This document shows positions 1-7,808 of a stretch of DNA of 64,000 nucleotides, piece after piece (position 1 is the first letter of the stretch; each line of letters starts with the position of its first letter). The notes under the pieces are model-generated. The model searched no databases. It was not told the origin of the DNA and saw only the letters and a list, made by a program, of their open reading frames with translations. Made by a program: the position numbers and the translations under genes. The stretch is from the NCBI GenBank assembly GCA_014360905.1, contig JACIWW010000008.1, forward strand, positions 1-64,000. Direction: 5' to 3'. Origin of the DNA: Chloroflexota bacterium (GTDB lineage Bacteria > Chloroflexota > Anaerolineae > UBA2200).

Positions 1-192
1 CTGAGTGCGGACAACAATCTGGCCGAACGGAGCCTTCGTCCGCTGGTGGTAGCGCGCAAGATCAGCGGGGGTACGCGGAGTAGCCGCGGTAGCAGGATCA
101 CGTTGGCCCTGGCCAGTCTCTTTGAAACGTGGAAAGCACGTGGGCTCAATCCCCTTACGCAGTGCTTCAGTATGCTTGCTCAAGGCCCTTAA
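1..192 (+). CDS. IS66-family transposase, C-terminal end (partial)
   Basis: The reading frame is open from base 1 and stops with TAA at 190-192. It encodes 63 residues matching the conserved C-terminal end of IS66 transposases: DNNLAERSLRPLVVARK, then SGGTRS, then a helix with LFETW and a short tail. The 5' part lies outside the window, so whether the element is intact cannot be judged. The bases after the stop (about 205-236, ending in TCTGAACAGTTAC) may be the right end of the element, but no left end is available for comparison. The next feature, the B12 operon promoter, begins only about 55 bp after the stop. Confidence 0.85.
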   Translation: MSADNNLAERSLRPLVVARKISGGTRSSRGSRITLALASLFETWKARGLNPLTQCFSMLAQGP

Positions 193-247
193 CCTCGAAG
201 CTGAAATTTCTTACCTCAAATCTGAACAGTTACTCAAGCTAGATTGT

Positions 248-276
248 TTGACTAAAATCTCCTATTTCGTTATAAT
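248..276 (+). promoter_or_regulatory. Sigma-70 promoter of the cobalamin uptake operon
   Basis: TTGACT (248-253), a 17-bp spacer and TATAAT (271-276) form a near-consensus promoter. Transcription would start near 283, about 18 nt before the P1 stem of the cobalamin aptamer. Confidence 0.85.
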
Positions 277-300
277 GAGCATGGAATCGCATAATTGCAA

Positions 301-420
301 CACAGAGGTCGCCCAAGGCCCGGAAGCCCGGCGACAATGGGGGAAGACCGGTTAAGTCCGGCGCTGTCCCGCAACTGTAGCCTCGGCATAACCGAGGAAG
401 CCAGATTACCCGCCTCTGTG
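301..420 (+). promoter_or_regulatory. Cobalamin (AdoCbl-type) riboswitch aptamer
   Basis: The core follows the B12-element consensus: AGTCCGGCGCTGTCCCGCAACTGT around 355-378, then the B12 box AAGCCAGATTACCCGCC near 398-414. The outer P1 stem pairs CACAGAGG (301-308) with CCTCTGTG (413-420). It lies between the promoter at 248-276 and a terminator at 477-513, so it probably represses the downstream operon when cobalamin is plentiful. That fits the operon's predicted role in corrinoid uptake. Confidence 0.95.
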
Positions 421-476
421 GTGCTCCTAGTGACCCTTCGCGAGAAAGGGGGTGGGAGAAAAAGCAAAAAGAACGG

Positions 477-513
477 AACCCCTTGTCCGAAGTGGCAGGG
501 GGTTTATTTTTCT
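477..513 (+). terminator. Riboswitch expression-platform terminator
   Basis: AACCCCTTG (477-485) pairs with CAGGGGGTT (496-504) and is followed by TTATTTTTCTT. The upstream AAGGGGG (about 446-452) could pair with CCCCTT (479-484) as the competing antiterminator. This gives a transcription-attenuation switch ahead of the gene at 540. Confidence 0.8.
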
Positions 514-539
514 TATCTCACAAAGAAAGGATTTGAGCG

Positions 540-1508
540 ATGCTGAAAAAACGTATTGACTTGTTCATTGTACTGGCGTTGCTTGTTGCGTTGATCGGAA
601 TGAGTGCTTGTAAACAACGTGTACAACAGTCTCAACAAAGTCCCGCTCAACAAGCAGCGGAGAAGGCTCTGACCTGGCTGCGCACGCAGCAACAGGAAGA
701 TGGCAGTTTCAACATTGGCTTTGGCCACCCTGCGGGTGTTACCTGCGATGCCGTGCTGGCTATCGCTGCCAGTGGTGGCGATCCAGCAACATGGCGCACT
801 GTGGCGGGCAAACCTTCCCTCATTGATTACTTGGCTGCACATAGTGAAGAATACGCAACAGACGCAGCCACCACAGGCAAATTGATCGTCACGGTGGTTG
901 CTGCCGGCCTCAATCCCAGAAATTTTGGCGGGGTTGACTATGTGGCCCATCTGCAATCCTTTGCCAGTGCAAAAGGAGTCTACGATCCAGGTGCAGTGGG
1001 TCAAGCCTGGGCCATTCTCGCGCTGAAAGCAGCGGGGCAAGAGGTGCCTGCAGAGGCGTTGACTGTGCTTAAGAGTTACCAACTCGAAAGTGGTGCCTGG
1101 AACTCAGCCTTTGGACCAGACAACGATACCGTTTCTTATGTATTGCAGGCGCTTATCGCCGGAGGTGAACCCAAAGACTCTCCAGCGATCCGCAAGGCTC
1201 TAGCGTTTTTCCAAGAACAGCAGAATGAGGATGGCGGGTTCCCGGCCATCAAGCCTTCCGAGTGGGGCACGGACACGAACGCTAATTCCACCGCTGCGGT
1301 TATTATGGCACTGTACGCTGTCGGCGAAAAGCCCGAAGATGCCAAGTGGAGCAAACCTAGAGGCAATCCCATGACAGCCTTGTTGTCCCTGCAGGCTGCA
1401 GACGGCAAAATCGAGTTCCAGCCCGGCGTGGGTAGCCCAATCATGGCCACTGTTCAGGCCATCCCGGCGTTGCTAGGCAAGACTCTTCCAATACGCAGTC
1501 AGCGCTAG
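540..1508 (+). CDS. Lipoprotein with prenyltransferase/terpenoid-cyclase-like repeats, intrinsic-factor alpha-domain-like; candidate corrinoid-binding protein
   Basis: The 322-residue product has a lipoprotein signal, with lipobox MSAC and the modified cysteine at residue 24. The mature part contains repeats of the alpha/alpha-toroid type (QQEDGSF 51-57, QLESGAW 181-187, QNEDGGF 228-234) and the segment DTNANSTAAVIMALYAVG (245-262). Vertebrate intrinsic factor and transcobalamin use this fold as their alpha domain. The gene is first after a cobalamin riboswitch and precedes an ECF transporter, so I infer that it captures cobalamin or another corrinoid at the cell surface. AAAGGA near 524 serves as ribosome binding site. 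Toroid repeats also occur in cyclases and peptidase-like proteins, so direct B12 binding is inferred from context. Confidence 0.75.
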   Translation: MLKKRIDLFIVLALLVALIGMSACKQRVQQSQQSPAQQAAEKALTWLRTQQQEDGSFNIGFGHPAGVTCDAVLAIAASGGDPATWRTVAGKPSLIDYLAAHSEEYATDAATTGKLIVTVVAAGLNPRNFGGVDYVAHLQSFASAKGVYDPGAVGQAWAILALKAAGQEVPAEALTVLKSYQLESGAWNSAFGPDNDTVSYVLQALIAGGEPKDSPAIRKALAFFQEQQNEDGGFPAIKPSEWGTDTNANSTAAVIMALYAVGEKPEDAKWSKPRGNPMTALLSLQAADGKIEFQPGVGSPIMATVQAIPALLGKTLPIRSQR

Positions 1509-1572
1509 CGGAGAACTTGGTGGTCGGCGCTCGTGAGAAAACACCGACCACCAATACCTGCCTTAGGTAAAG

Positions 1573-2196
1573 ATGATGAATGGCAAGAAATCGGCACGAA
1601 CGACGTTGATCCTGGTTTTGCTGTACCTCGCGTTCATATCCACGTATACCGAAACTGCATCTTCGGGCGCTGCACAACCAAAGCACTGGGCCGGTCTTGT
1701 GGTGCAGTTTGGCGATGGCAGCTATATCACACGCTGCATACCCTTTGCTGAGGACAGCATCAGCGGCTTGGAGTTGCTCATGCGCTCGGGGCTGAGCATT
1801 GTAACGTGGGGTGGTGCTGTATGTCGCATCGAGCAGGACGGCTGTGACTATCCCACCATGCCTTGTTTCTGCCAATGCACTGGTGCCCAATGCCTTTACT
1901 GGAGTTATTGGCATTGGCGCGATGGACGTTGGGTCTATTCACAAGTGGGTTCTGCTGATTACCAGGTGCGCCATGGCGATATCGAGGGCTGGTCGTGGAG
2001 CGAGGGACAACCTCCTCCTGTCGTTCCCTTTGAGCAGATTTGCCCTCCAGAGTCAGTGGCCATTTTAGAACAAGCACATACTGCTACAGGGATTGACCGA
2101 AGCGCTATGCTGGTACAATATGCCGCTTTTGTCCTCATGACAGCGGTACTGGTCGGCAGCTTTTTCTTCCTTCAAAAACGCCAAAGGGAGCGATAA
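1573..2196 (+). CDS. Membrane-anchored DUF4430-like protein (transcobalamin beta-domain-like)
   Basis: The product has 207 residues, an N-terminal signal or anchor segment (about 8-25), one C-terminal membrane helix (about 181-200) and a basic cytoplasmic end. The exported middle part resembles DUF4430: SISGLELLMRSGLSI (62-76), an aromatic YWSYWHWRDGRW strand (109-120) and HGDIEGWSW (134-142). DUF4430 is the domain related to the beta half of intrinsic factor and transcobalamin. Six cysteines cluster at residues 84, 91, 98, 100, 102 and 107, which is unusual for the domain and suggests disulfides or a metal site. It follows the toroid lipoprotein by 64 nt and precedes EcfT by 3 nt. I infer that the two exported proteins together form a split corrinoid receptor. 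Confidence 0.65.
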   Translation: MMNGKKSARTTLILVLLYLAFISTYTETASSGAAQPKHWAGLVVQFGDGSYITRCIPFAEDSISGLELLMRSGLSIVTWGGAVCRIEQDGCDYPTMPCFCQCTGAQCLYWSYWHWRDGRWVYSQVGSADYQVRHGDIEGWSWSEGQPPPVVPFEQICPPESVAILEQAHTATGIDRSAMLVQYAAFVLMTAVLVGSFFFLQKRQRER

Positions 2197-2199
2197 CCA

Positions 2200-3354
2200 A
2201 TGCCCTACCACACGCTTACTTGGCTGGCATGGCTTGCTGCTGGAGCGTACCTGGCTTTGGTTAACCAGCAGCCACTTCAATCGCTGCTGTTTATCCTGGC
2301 GACTGGTTTGGTCTTTACCGTAGTCAGCCGTTCTAACGGCACACAATCGGGCACGGAATCCGCCTCGCTGCCTGCAGGACAATCGCTCAAGGTCGAAGGG
2401 TGGAGCACCTTTCTGCGCTTCGGCCTGTCGGTCTGGTTCGTGGCGCTCATTTTCAACCTGCTGTTCTCGCATACTGGCAACATTGTGCTATTCGTCTTGC
2501 CATGTAAGTGGCCCTTTATCGGCGGCCCCGTCACCTTGGAGGCTTTGCTCTACGGACTGGCCACCGGAGCTAGTTTATTTGCTGTTTTGCTGGTTTTTGC
2601 CACCTTTAACCTGGGGATGGATGTGCATCGTCTGTTACGCTGGCTTCCAGCGGGGCTTTATCAGGCTGGCCTGATTGTTTCCATCGCCTTGACCCTTGTA
2701 CCCCAATTGATCACCAGCCTCAAGGACATACGGGAAGCCCAACGCCTGCGTGGACATAAATTCCGAGGAATCAAAGACATGATACCCCTGTTTGTGCCTT
2801 TGTTGACCACAGCTTTGGAGCGCTCCTTGACCCTGGCTGAATCCATGGAGGCACGCGGCTTTGGCGGGATTGACCAATTCACCATGGCGGCCTCAGGCGT
2901 TGTCCCCATATCAACGACTACTGAACTCTCCACAACGAGCCTCCCACGCAATGCAACGTTGGCTGGATTGCTGGCGTTACTGGCAGGTCTTGTGTGGCAA
3001 GCGACAAACCGAGCGCGATGGCTAGGGTGGTCATTGGTTGGCTTGGGTGTTCTATTCGTATGCATTGCGCTCTACCTACAAGGCCGACGCTTGAAGCGCA
3101 CGCACTATCGTCGCGAAGTATGGCAGCAGCGTGATACCCTGGTAACGCTGGCTAGCCTGGCGTCTATTTCGATTGCTGCTTATACACAGGCACGGGATCC
3201 TGCCGCCTTATTCTATTACCCATACCCGCCTTTCTCCCCGTGGCCCAGGTTCACACCGCAACTTGGATTGGCTATTCTCCTGCTCGCTGCCCCCGCTATG
3301 TTATGGCCTTCTCGTGAAATATCCATCAAGCAGGCAAAGGACGATAACGGATGA
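2200..3354 (+). CDS. ecfT: ECF transporter transmembrane component EcfT
   Basis: This integral membrane protein of 384 residues would couple the S component to the ATPases in an energy-coupling-factor importer. The two cytoplasmic coupling motifs are visible: AQRLRG (180-185) and MEARGFG (about 216-222), both with the invariant Arg-Gly. The C-terminal 130 residues add further membrane helices that ordinary EcfT proteins of about 260 residues lack. The gene starts 3 nt after the DUF4430-like gene, and its stop overlaps the ATPase start by 4 nt (ATGA), so the operon is translationally coupled. The riboswitch makes cobalamin the probable substrate. Confidence 0.88.
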   Translation: MPYHTLTWLAWLAAGAYLALVNQQPLQSLLFILATGLVFTVVSRSNGTQSGTESASLPAGQSLKVEGWSTFLRFGLSVWFVALIFNLLFSHTGNIVLFVLPCKWPFIGGPVTLEALLYGLATGASLFAVLLVFATFNLGMDVHRLLRWLPAGLYQAGLIVSIALTLVPQLITSLKDIREAQRLRGHKFRGIKDMIPLFVPLLTTALERSLTLAESMEARGFGGIDQFTMAASGVVPISTTTELSTTSLPRNATLAGLLALLAGLVWQATNRARWLGWSLVGLGVLFVCIALYLQGRRLKRTHYRREVWQQRDTLVTLASLASISIAAYTQARDPAALFYYPYPPFSPWPRFTPQLGLAILLLAAPAMLWPSREISIKQAKDDNG

Positions 3355-4976
3355 GCAATCCATGGATTGAACTGCAAGACGTGACCTTCCGCTACCCTCA
3401 TAGCGACCATACTGTGCTGAACCAGGTAAGCCTGACCATACAGGAAGGAGATTTTGTCCTGGTCGTTGGGCCGTCAGGCTCTGGCAAGTCTACACTGCTA
3501 CGTACACTTAATGGGCTCGTGCCTCATTTCAGCGGTGGGCGCATCTCCGGGAAGATCAGGGTAGCTGGTTACGATCCAATTGCAGAGGGGCCGCACCGCA
3601 TGAGTTCCATCGTTGGTCTTGTGCAACAGGATCCGGAAACGCAATTCGTGGTAGACACGGTAGAAGATGAACTGGCTTTTGGCATGGAAAACCAGGGATT
3701 GCCACAGACCGTCATGCGCAAGCGAGTGGAAGAGGTGCTAGATCAATTGGGCATTGCCCACCTGCGCCATCGGCGGATTAGCAGCCTCTCTGCAGGCGAG
3801 AAGCAACGAGTAGCCATTGGCTCTGTGCTCACGCTACAACCCAAAGTACTCGTGCTGGATGAGCCAACCTCACAACTCGATCCTCAGGCCGCAGAGGAAG
3901 TATTAACCACGCTGCGCCACTTGAACCAGGACCTCGGTCTGACCATTGTGCTCTCTGAGCACCGCCTGGAGCGTGTCGTGCAGTACGCTGACTGCATCCT
4001 ATATCTCCCCGCACTTGGCAGTCGGCCCATATTGGGTACGGCGGAAGAAGTGCTGCCCCAAGTCCCATTCGCACCGCCATTGGTACAACTGGCCCAGGCT
4101 CTCGCTTGGCAGCCTATGCCACTGACGATCAAAGAGGCTCGTGCCTTTGTCAATCAAATGAACCTGCAGCGTGCGTTTCCCCATGAAACGCTTCAGCCAA
4201 TTTCGCCTCAGAGATCTGGCTCAACGCGTGTCGAGGCTCATGATGTATGGTTTAGCTACAATGGTGTGGAGGCACTACGCGGACTCTCCCTGCGTGCGGG
4301 TGAGGGCGAATTGATTGCGCTCATGGGACGTAACGGATCGGGCAAAACCACGTTGTTGAAGCATCTAGTGGGGTTGTTGCATCCCAAGCGTGGCTATGTC
4401 ACGGTACATGGTCAGGATACGCGCAAGGCAACCGTGGAAGCGCTCATCCAATATGTAGGCTATGTACCGCAAGACCCCAATACTTTGCTCTTTGCCGATA
4501 CGGTTCGTCAAGAACTGGAATTCACACTCCGTGCACATTCACTGTCCTTAGCAGGCTCGCAATCATGGCTGGAGCGTTTGGGATTAGCTCCACTGGCTGC
4601 ATTGTATCCACGGGACCTGAGCGTTGGCCAACGTCAACGCGTAGCATTGGCTGCTATTCTGGTTGCCGAGCCGCTAACCCTGCTCCTCGATGAGCCCACG
4701 CGTGGGCTTGATCACATCGAAAAGCAAGCGCTGGCTGATTTCCTGCGCAAGCAAGCAGCGCAAGGTCGCACGGTCATTCTCGCTACGCATGATGTAGAAC
4801 TGGCCGCCGAATGCGCGCAGCGTGTGGTGATCATCAGCGAGGGCCAGGTGGTTGTAGATGGCCCCGTGCGCGAAGTGATGAGCCAGTCACTTGTCTTTGC
4901 TTCACAAGTGAATAAGCTGTTCCGCGACCCTCGCCTGCTCACCGTACGCGATGTCCTGGAGGCTCAAAGGCGATGA
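3351..4976 (+). CDS. ecfA: ECF transporter ATPase, two fused ABC domains (EcfA-EcfA')
   Basis: One 541-residue chain carries two complete ABC ATPase domains. The first has Walker A GPSGSGKST (40-48), signature LSAGEKQ (146-152) and Walker B VLVLDEPT. The second has Walker A GRNGSGKTT (326-334), signature LSVGQRQ and Walker B LLLDEPT. In ECF transporters these two ATPases are usually separate genes, although fused forms are known. Each domain would contact one EcfT coupling helix. The gene overlaps both neighbours by 4 nt, as expected for subunits made in fixed ratio. Confidence 0.93.
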   Translation: MSNPWIELQDVTFRYPHSDHTVLNQVSLTIQEGDFVLVVGPSGSGKSTLLRTLNGLVPHFSGGRISGKIRVAGYDPIAEGPHRMSSIVGLVQQDPETQFVVDTVEDELAFGMENQGLPQTVMRKRVEEVLDQLGIAHLRHRRISSLSAGEKQRVAIGSVLTLQPKVLVLDEPTSQLDPQAAEEVLTTLRHLNQDLGLTIVLSEHRLERVVQYADCILYLPALGSRPILGTAEEVLPQVPFAPPLVQLAQALAWQPMPLTIKEARAFVNQMNLQRAFPHETLQPISPQRSGSTRVEAHDVWFSYNGVEALRGLSLRAGEGELIALMGRNGSGKTTLLKHLVGLLHPKRGYVTVHGQDTRKATVEALIQYVGYVPQDPNTLLFADTVRQELEFTLRAHSLSLAGSQSWLERLGLAPLAALYPRDLSVGQRQRVALAAILVAEPLTLLLDEPTRGLDHIEKQALADFLRKQAAQGRTVILATHDVELAAECAQRVVIISEGQVVVDGPVREVMSQSLVFASQVNKLFRDPRLLTVRDVLEAQRR

Positions 4977-5767
4977 AATGGGAGCGATTGGTGAGCTGCG
5001 CGATACTGATTCTGGCTACGCTCACTGGTATCATCGCTTTTGCCTATCCATTTTTTACCCCCACTGCAGCCAAGGGGCAATTTGCGATGGCCCATGCTCA
5101 GGATGCGCCAATCGTTGCTCTGACGCTGACCCTGTTGTGTGTAGTAATTCTTGTCGCTAACGTGACCAGCCGCCAGATGAGCGCTAGAACGATCGCTGTG
5201 CTTGGTGTACTGAGTGCGGTGAATGCCATCTTGCGAGCCATCCCAGGCCCAGGCGGATTCTCAGCCATTTTCTTCTTGTTGGTGCTGTGTGGCTACGTGT
5301 ATGGGAGTACTTTTGGCTTTCTGGTAGGCGTGTTGTCGTTACTGGTCTCAGCACTCATCGGCGGGGGCGTGGGGCCGTGGCTTCCCTACCAGATGTTCAC
5401 GGCGGGTTGGATGGGGCTTACATCCGGCTGGCTGCCCGATTTGCGGCGCTGGAGGCTCGCTGAGTTGCTCATGCTCGCTGTGTGGACAGTGTTATGGGGT
5501 TTCATCTTTGGGGCTATCATGAACCTCTGGTTCTGGCCGTACATCTCCCCAGCACAAACAGCTCTGAATCAAGCCTGGGAAGCAGGACTGCGCCTACATG
5601 AAGCACTCAGGCGCTATGCCGTTTTCTACGTGGCCACCTCGCTGTGGTGGGATGCATGGCGCGCGGCTGGCAATGCGCTGCTGACCCTGTCGCTGGGCGT
5701 TCCCCTGCTCAAGGTACTACGCCGCTTCGAGCGTGTGTTGGGATTTGAGGTAGCGCCTAGAGTTTGA
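4973..5767 (+). CDS. ECF transporter substrate-capture (S) component, probably for cobalamin
   Basis: The 264-residue protein has about six or seven membrane helices and the S-component signature GVGPWLPYQM (132-141). It would bind the vitamin within the membrane and topple towards EcfT. No sequence feature names the substrate; cobalamin is inferred from the riboswitch and the transcobalamin-like neighbours, and the family resembles the proposed bacterial B12 S components of the CbrT group. The start overlaps the ATPase stop by 4 nt. It is longer than the usual 180-200 residues because of a C-terminal extension with additional hydrophobic stretches. Confidence 0.8.
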   Translation: MKWERLVSCAILILATLTGIIAFAYPFFTPTAAKGQFAMAHAQDAPIVALTLTLLCVVILVANVTSRQMSARTIAVLGVLSAVNAILRAIPGPGGFSAIFFLLVLCGYVYGSTFGFLVGVLSLLVSALIGGGVGPWLPYQMFTAGWMGLTSGWLPDLRRWRLAELLMLAVWTVLWGFIFGAIMNLWFWPYISPAQTALNQAWEAGLRLHEALRRYAVFYVATSLWWDAWRAAGNALLTLSLGVPLLKVLRRFERVLGFEVAPRV

Positions 5768-5792
5768 CAATTTGGATAAAGTGGAGCAAAAT
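5764..5792 (+). promoter_or_regulatory. Possible promoter of the rubredoxin-superoxide reductase genes
   Basis: A perfect TTGACA (5764-5769) overlaps the stop of the S-component gene and is followed after 17 bp by CAAAAT (5787-5792), a four-of-six match. It would uncouple the oxidative-stress genes from the B12 riboswitch. Confidence 0.4.
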
Positions 5793-5824
5793 TGCCAAAA
5801 ATACAATGCCATAAGGAGGCATCT

Positions 5825-5986
5825 ATGAAAAAGTGGGAATGTCAAGTATGCGGATATATTTATGATCCTGCAAAAGGTGATCCCGATAATGGTGTCCCAC
5901 CCGGGACAGCATTCGAAGACCTGCCTGATGACTGGGTCTGTCCAGACTGTGGGGCAGAAAAGGATATGTTCGAACCGATTGACTAG
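5825..5986 (+). CDS. Rubredoxin
   Basis: This 53-residue one-iron electron carrier has the canonical pair of Cys knuckles, CQVCGY (6-11) and CPDCGA (39-44), and the conserved Trp/Pro/Asp core of rubredoxins ([19 protein letters not shown]). The ATG at 5825 is chosen because AAGGAGG lies 6-12 nt upstream; the longer frame from 5792 would add residues upstream of the ribosome binding site. It lies 12 nt upstream of superoxide reductase, for which rubredoxin is the usual electron donor. The pair probably removes superoxide in a strict or moderate anaerobe. Confidence 0.96.
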   Translation: MKKWECQVCGYIYDPAKGDPDNGVPPGTAFEDLPDDWVCPDCGAEKDMFEPID

Positions 5987-5998
5987 GAGGAGACGAAA

Positions 5999-6388
5999 AT
6001 GAAATTAGGTGAAAGAATTCAATCTGCCGATTGGAAAGCAGAAAAACATGTGCCGGTGATCGAATGCCCTGATCAGGTCGAAGCGGATAAGATGTTCACG
6101 GTCAAAGTCAGCGTGGGCAAGGAGATCGCGCATCCCAATACCACCGAACACCATATCCGCTGGATAGATGTCTACTTTCAACCAGAAGGGGACAAATTCA
6201 TCTACCATGTAGGTCATTTTGAATTCAGTGCCCACGGCGAGTCAGTGAAGGGGGCCAATCAGGGGCCAGTGTACACCAACCACGAAGCGCAATTCTCGAT
6301 GAAGGTGAACAACCCTGGCACGCTAATTGCGTTGTCTTACTGCAACATCCACGGGCTATGGGAGAGCGCCAAAGAGATCAAGCTGTAA
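5999..6388 (+). CDS. Superoxide reductase (neelaredoxin/desulfoferrodoxin, one-iron class)
   Basis: The enzyme reduces superoxide to peroxide at a square-pyramidal Fe(His)4Cys site. All five ligands can be placed: His17, His45, His51, Cys115 and His118 (CNIHG), with the active-site pair Glu15-Lys16 next to His17. At 129 residues it lacks the N-terminal desulforedoxin domain, so it belongs to the one-iron class. The start has a strong AGGAGG site. Rubredoxin lies immediately upstream and should supply electrons. A factor-independent terminator follows. Confidence 0.95.
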   Translation: MKLGERIQSADWKAEKHVPVIECPDQVEADKMFTVKVSVGKEIAHPNTTEHHIRWIDVYFQPEGDKFIYHVGHFEFSAHGESVKGANQGPVYTNHEAQFSMKVNNPGTLIALSYCNIHGLWESAKEIKL

Positions 6389-6418
6389 ATCTGTTGATCT
6401 AGCGACATGGCAAAAGAA

Positions 6419-6452
6419 GCCCCGTTCTTTCTAGGAGAATGGGGCCTTTTTG
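6419..6452 (+). terminator. Factor-independent terminator after superoxide reductase
   Basis: GCCCCGTTCT (6419-6428) pairs with AGAATGGGGC (6436-6445) around a 7-nt loop and is followed by CTTTTTGG. Confidence 0.9.
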
Positions 6453-6482
6453 GACCCTAAGAGCTGGAGAGGGCTCATTTGC

Positions 6483-7391
6483 TTAGCGTTCGTCTGGCAG
6501 TGTGCTCCTCGCCTTCACGTTCGAGAGCGATTCAATCATTTGAATAATTGCCGAATGGTCGAGTTCGCCCAAGCCGTTTGCCTGCATTGCACCGAATAAT
6601 TCGCGTGCCAGAGCGGTTGCCGGCAAACTGCATTGATAAGCCCGCGCCGTTTCAAGCACGATATTCAGATCCTTGTAGTGCAATCGGCTGCGAAATCCGG
6701 GTTGGAAATCACCCTTGATGACTCGTGGACCGCGCACATCCATCACCCGTGATTGCGCAAATCCTCCGCTAAGTACCTTTAGCACAATAGCGGGGTCAAC
6801 ACCGGCTTTGGCGCCTAGCACAAGTGCTTCGGACATCGCGATCATGTGCAGTGCCGTAGCGATTTGATTGCAGGCTTTCACGATCTGCCCTGCGCCAGAT
6901 GGACCGCAGTATATTGGTTTGCCCAGCAACTTGAAAATAGGCCTGGCGCGCTGAAAGACATCCGAGTCACCACCAACCATAATGACCAGGGTGGCATTTC
7001 TGGCGCCTACATCCCCACCTGAAACCGGAGCATCCAGCATGGGGCAGCCCTTTTCTCCTGCGGCCCTAGCCACTTTGATCGCCGTCACCGGCGAAATAGT
7101 AGACATATCAATGAGCAGAGTGCCGGGCCTGGCGCCCGCCAGTATCCCTTCCTTACCAAGGTAAACCTGTTCCACATCTGGCGAATCAGAGACCATGGAA
7201 ATCACGACATCGCTGCGTTCGGCCACATCTTGGCAGGATTGCCCCGCCTCCGCACCAAGCGCCAGCAGGGGCTGCATCTTCGCTGGCGTGCGGTTGTAGA
7301 CGACTAAGGGATGACCGCCACGCAGCAAATTTGTCGCCATAGGCGCGCCCATGATCCCCAGGCCAATGAAACCAAGCTTCTCTTTAGCCAT
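6483..7391 (-). CDS. NAD(P)-dependent beta-hydroxyacid dehydrogenase (3-hydroxyisobutyrate / tartronate semialdehyde reductase family)
   Basis: The 302-residue protein shows the N-terminal Rossmann fold GFIGLGIMGAPMA (7-19) and VVYNRT, and the family substrate-binding stretch DAPVSGGDVGA in mid-protein. A later GPSGAGQIVKACNQ segment carries the conserved catalytic Lys and the Asn four residues further on. Members reduce or oxidise 3-hydroxyisobutyrate, tartronate semialdehyde, glyoxylate or succinate semialdehyde; the sequence does not settle which. It is transcribed away from the superoxide reductase and stands alone. Confidence 0.88.
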   Translation of the reverse strand: MAKEKLGFIGLGIMGAPMATNLLRGGHPLVVYNRTPAKMQPLLALGAEAGQSCQDVAERSDVVISMVSDSPDVEQVYLGKEGILAGARPGTLLIDMSTISPVTAIKVARAAGEKGCPMLDAPVSGGDVGARNATLVIMVGGDSDVFQRARPIFKLLGKPIYCGPSGAGQIVKACNQIATALHMIAMSEALVLGAKAGVDPAIVLKVLSGGFAQSRVMDVRGPRVIKGDFQPGFRSRLHYKDLNIVLETARAYQCSLPATALARELFGAMQANGLGELDHSAIIQMIESLSNVKARSTLPDER

Positions 7392-7431
7392 GTTGTTCCT
7401 CCCTTTTGTTCATCGTGCCAAAGAGTATACT

Positions 7432-7758
7432 ATGAAAAACCAGATTACTCGAATGAGAAAGCCAGAAACGCTGCTTCTTTGGGCTGTGGTGGTGATCGGA
7501 ATCGTATTCACAAGCAGTTGTGGGCCAAGTACAACCCCTACTGAGAAACCAGCAGCAACACCGACGGCTCGGCCATCTCCTACTCCCCAACCAACAGTAC
7601 TCAAACCATTAGCCAAGGTGGGATCAGCGCTAGAATGGTACCCTATTGCTGAGAAGGAAGCCATGGCTTGGCAGGGTGACGCCGTCTTGCATTCGGTGGT
7701 TAGCGGCAACATTGCTAGTGATGGCAGTTCACTGCCCTGCTTTGAAGGAGCTCTATAG
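7432..7758 (+). CDS. Short lipoprotein of unknown function, probably truncated
   Basis: The 108-residue product has a lipoprotein signal ending in TSSC (Cys30), a Thr/Pro-rich spacer (TPTARPSPTPQPT) and then about 50 residues containing EWYPIAEKEAMAWQGDAVLH. The frame stops abruptly after SLPCFEGAL, where a globular domain would be expected to continue. No obvious continuation is seen in the other frames before the convergent TPR gene ends at 7809. It may be a decayed remnant of a larger lipoprotein or a genuine small surface protein. The ATG at 7432 is preferred over 7351 because it directly precedes the signal peptide. Confidence 0.5.
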   Translation: MKNQITRMRKPETLLLWAVVVIGIVFTSSCGPSTTPTEKPAATPTARPSPTPQPTVLKPLAKVGSALEWYPIAEKEAMAWQGDAVLHSVVSGNIASDGSSLPCFEGAL

Positions 7759-7808
7759 ATGCCCGTACGGGAGAGGTAAAGGAACGGCCATAAGTACAAG
7801 GGCAATGG

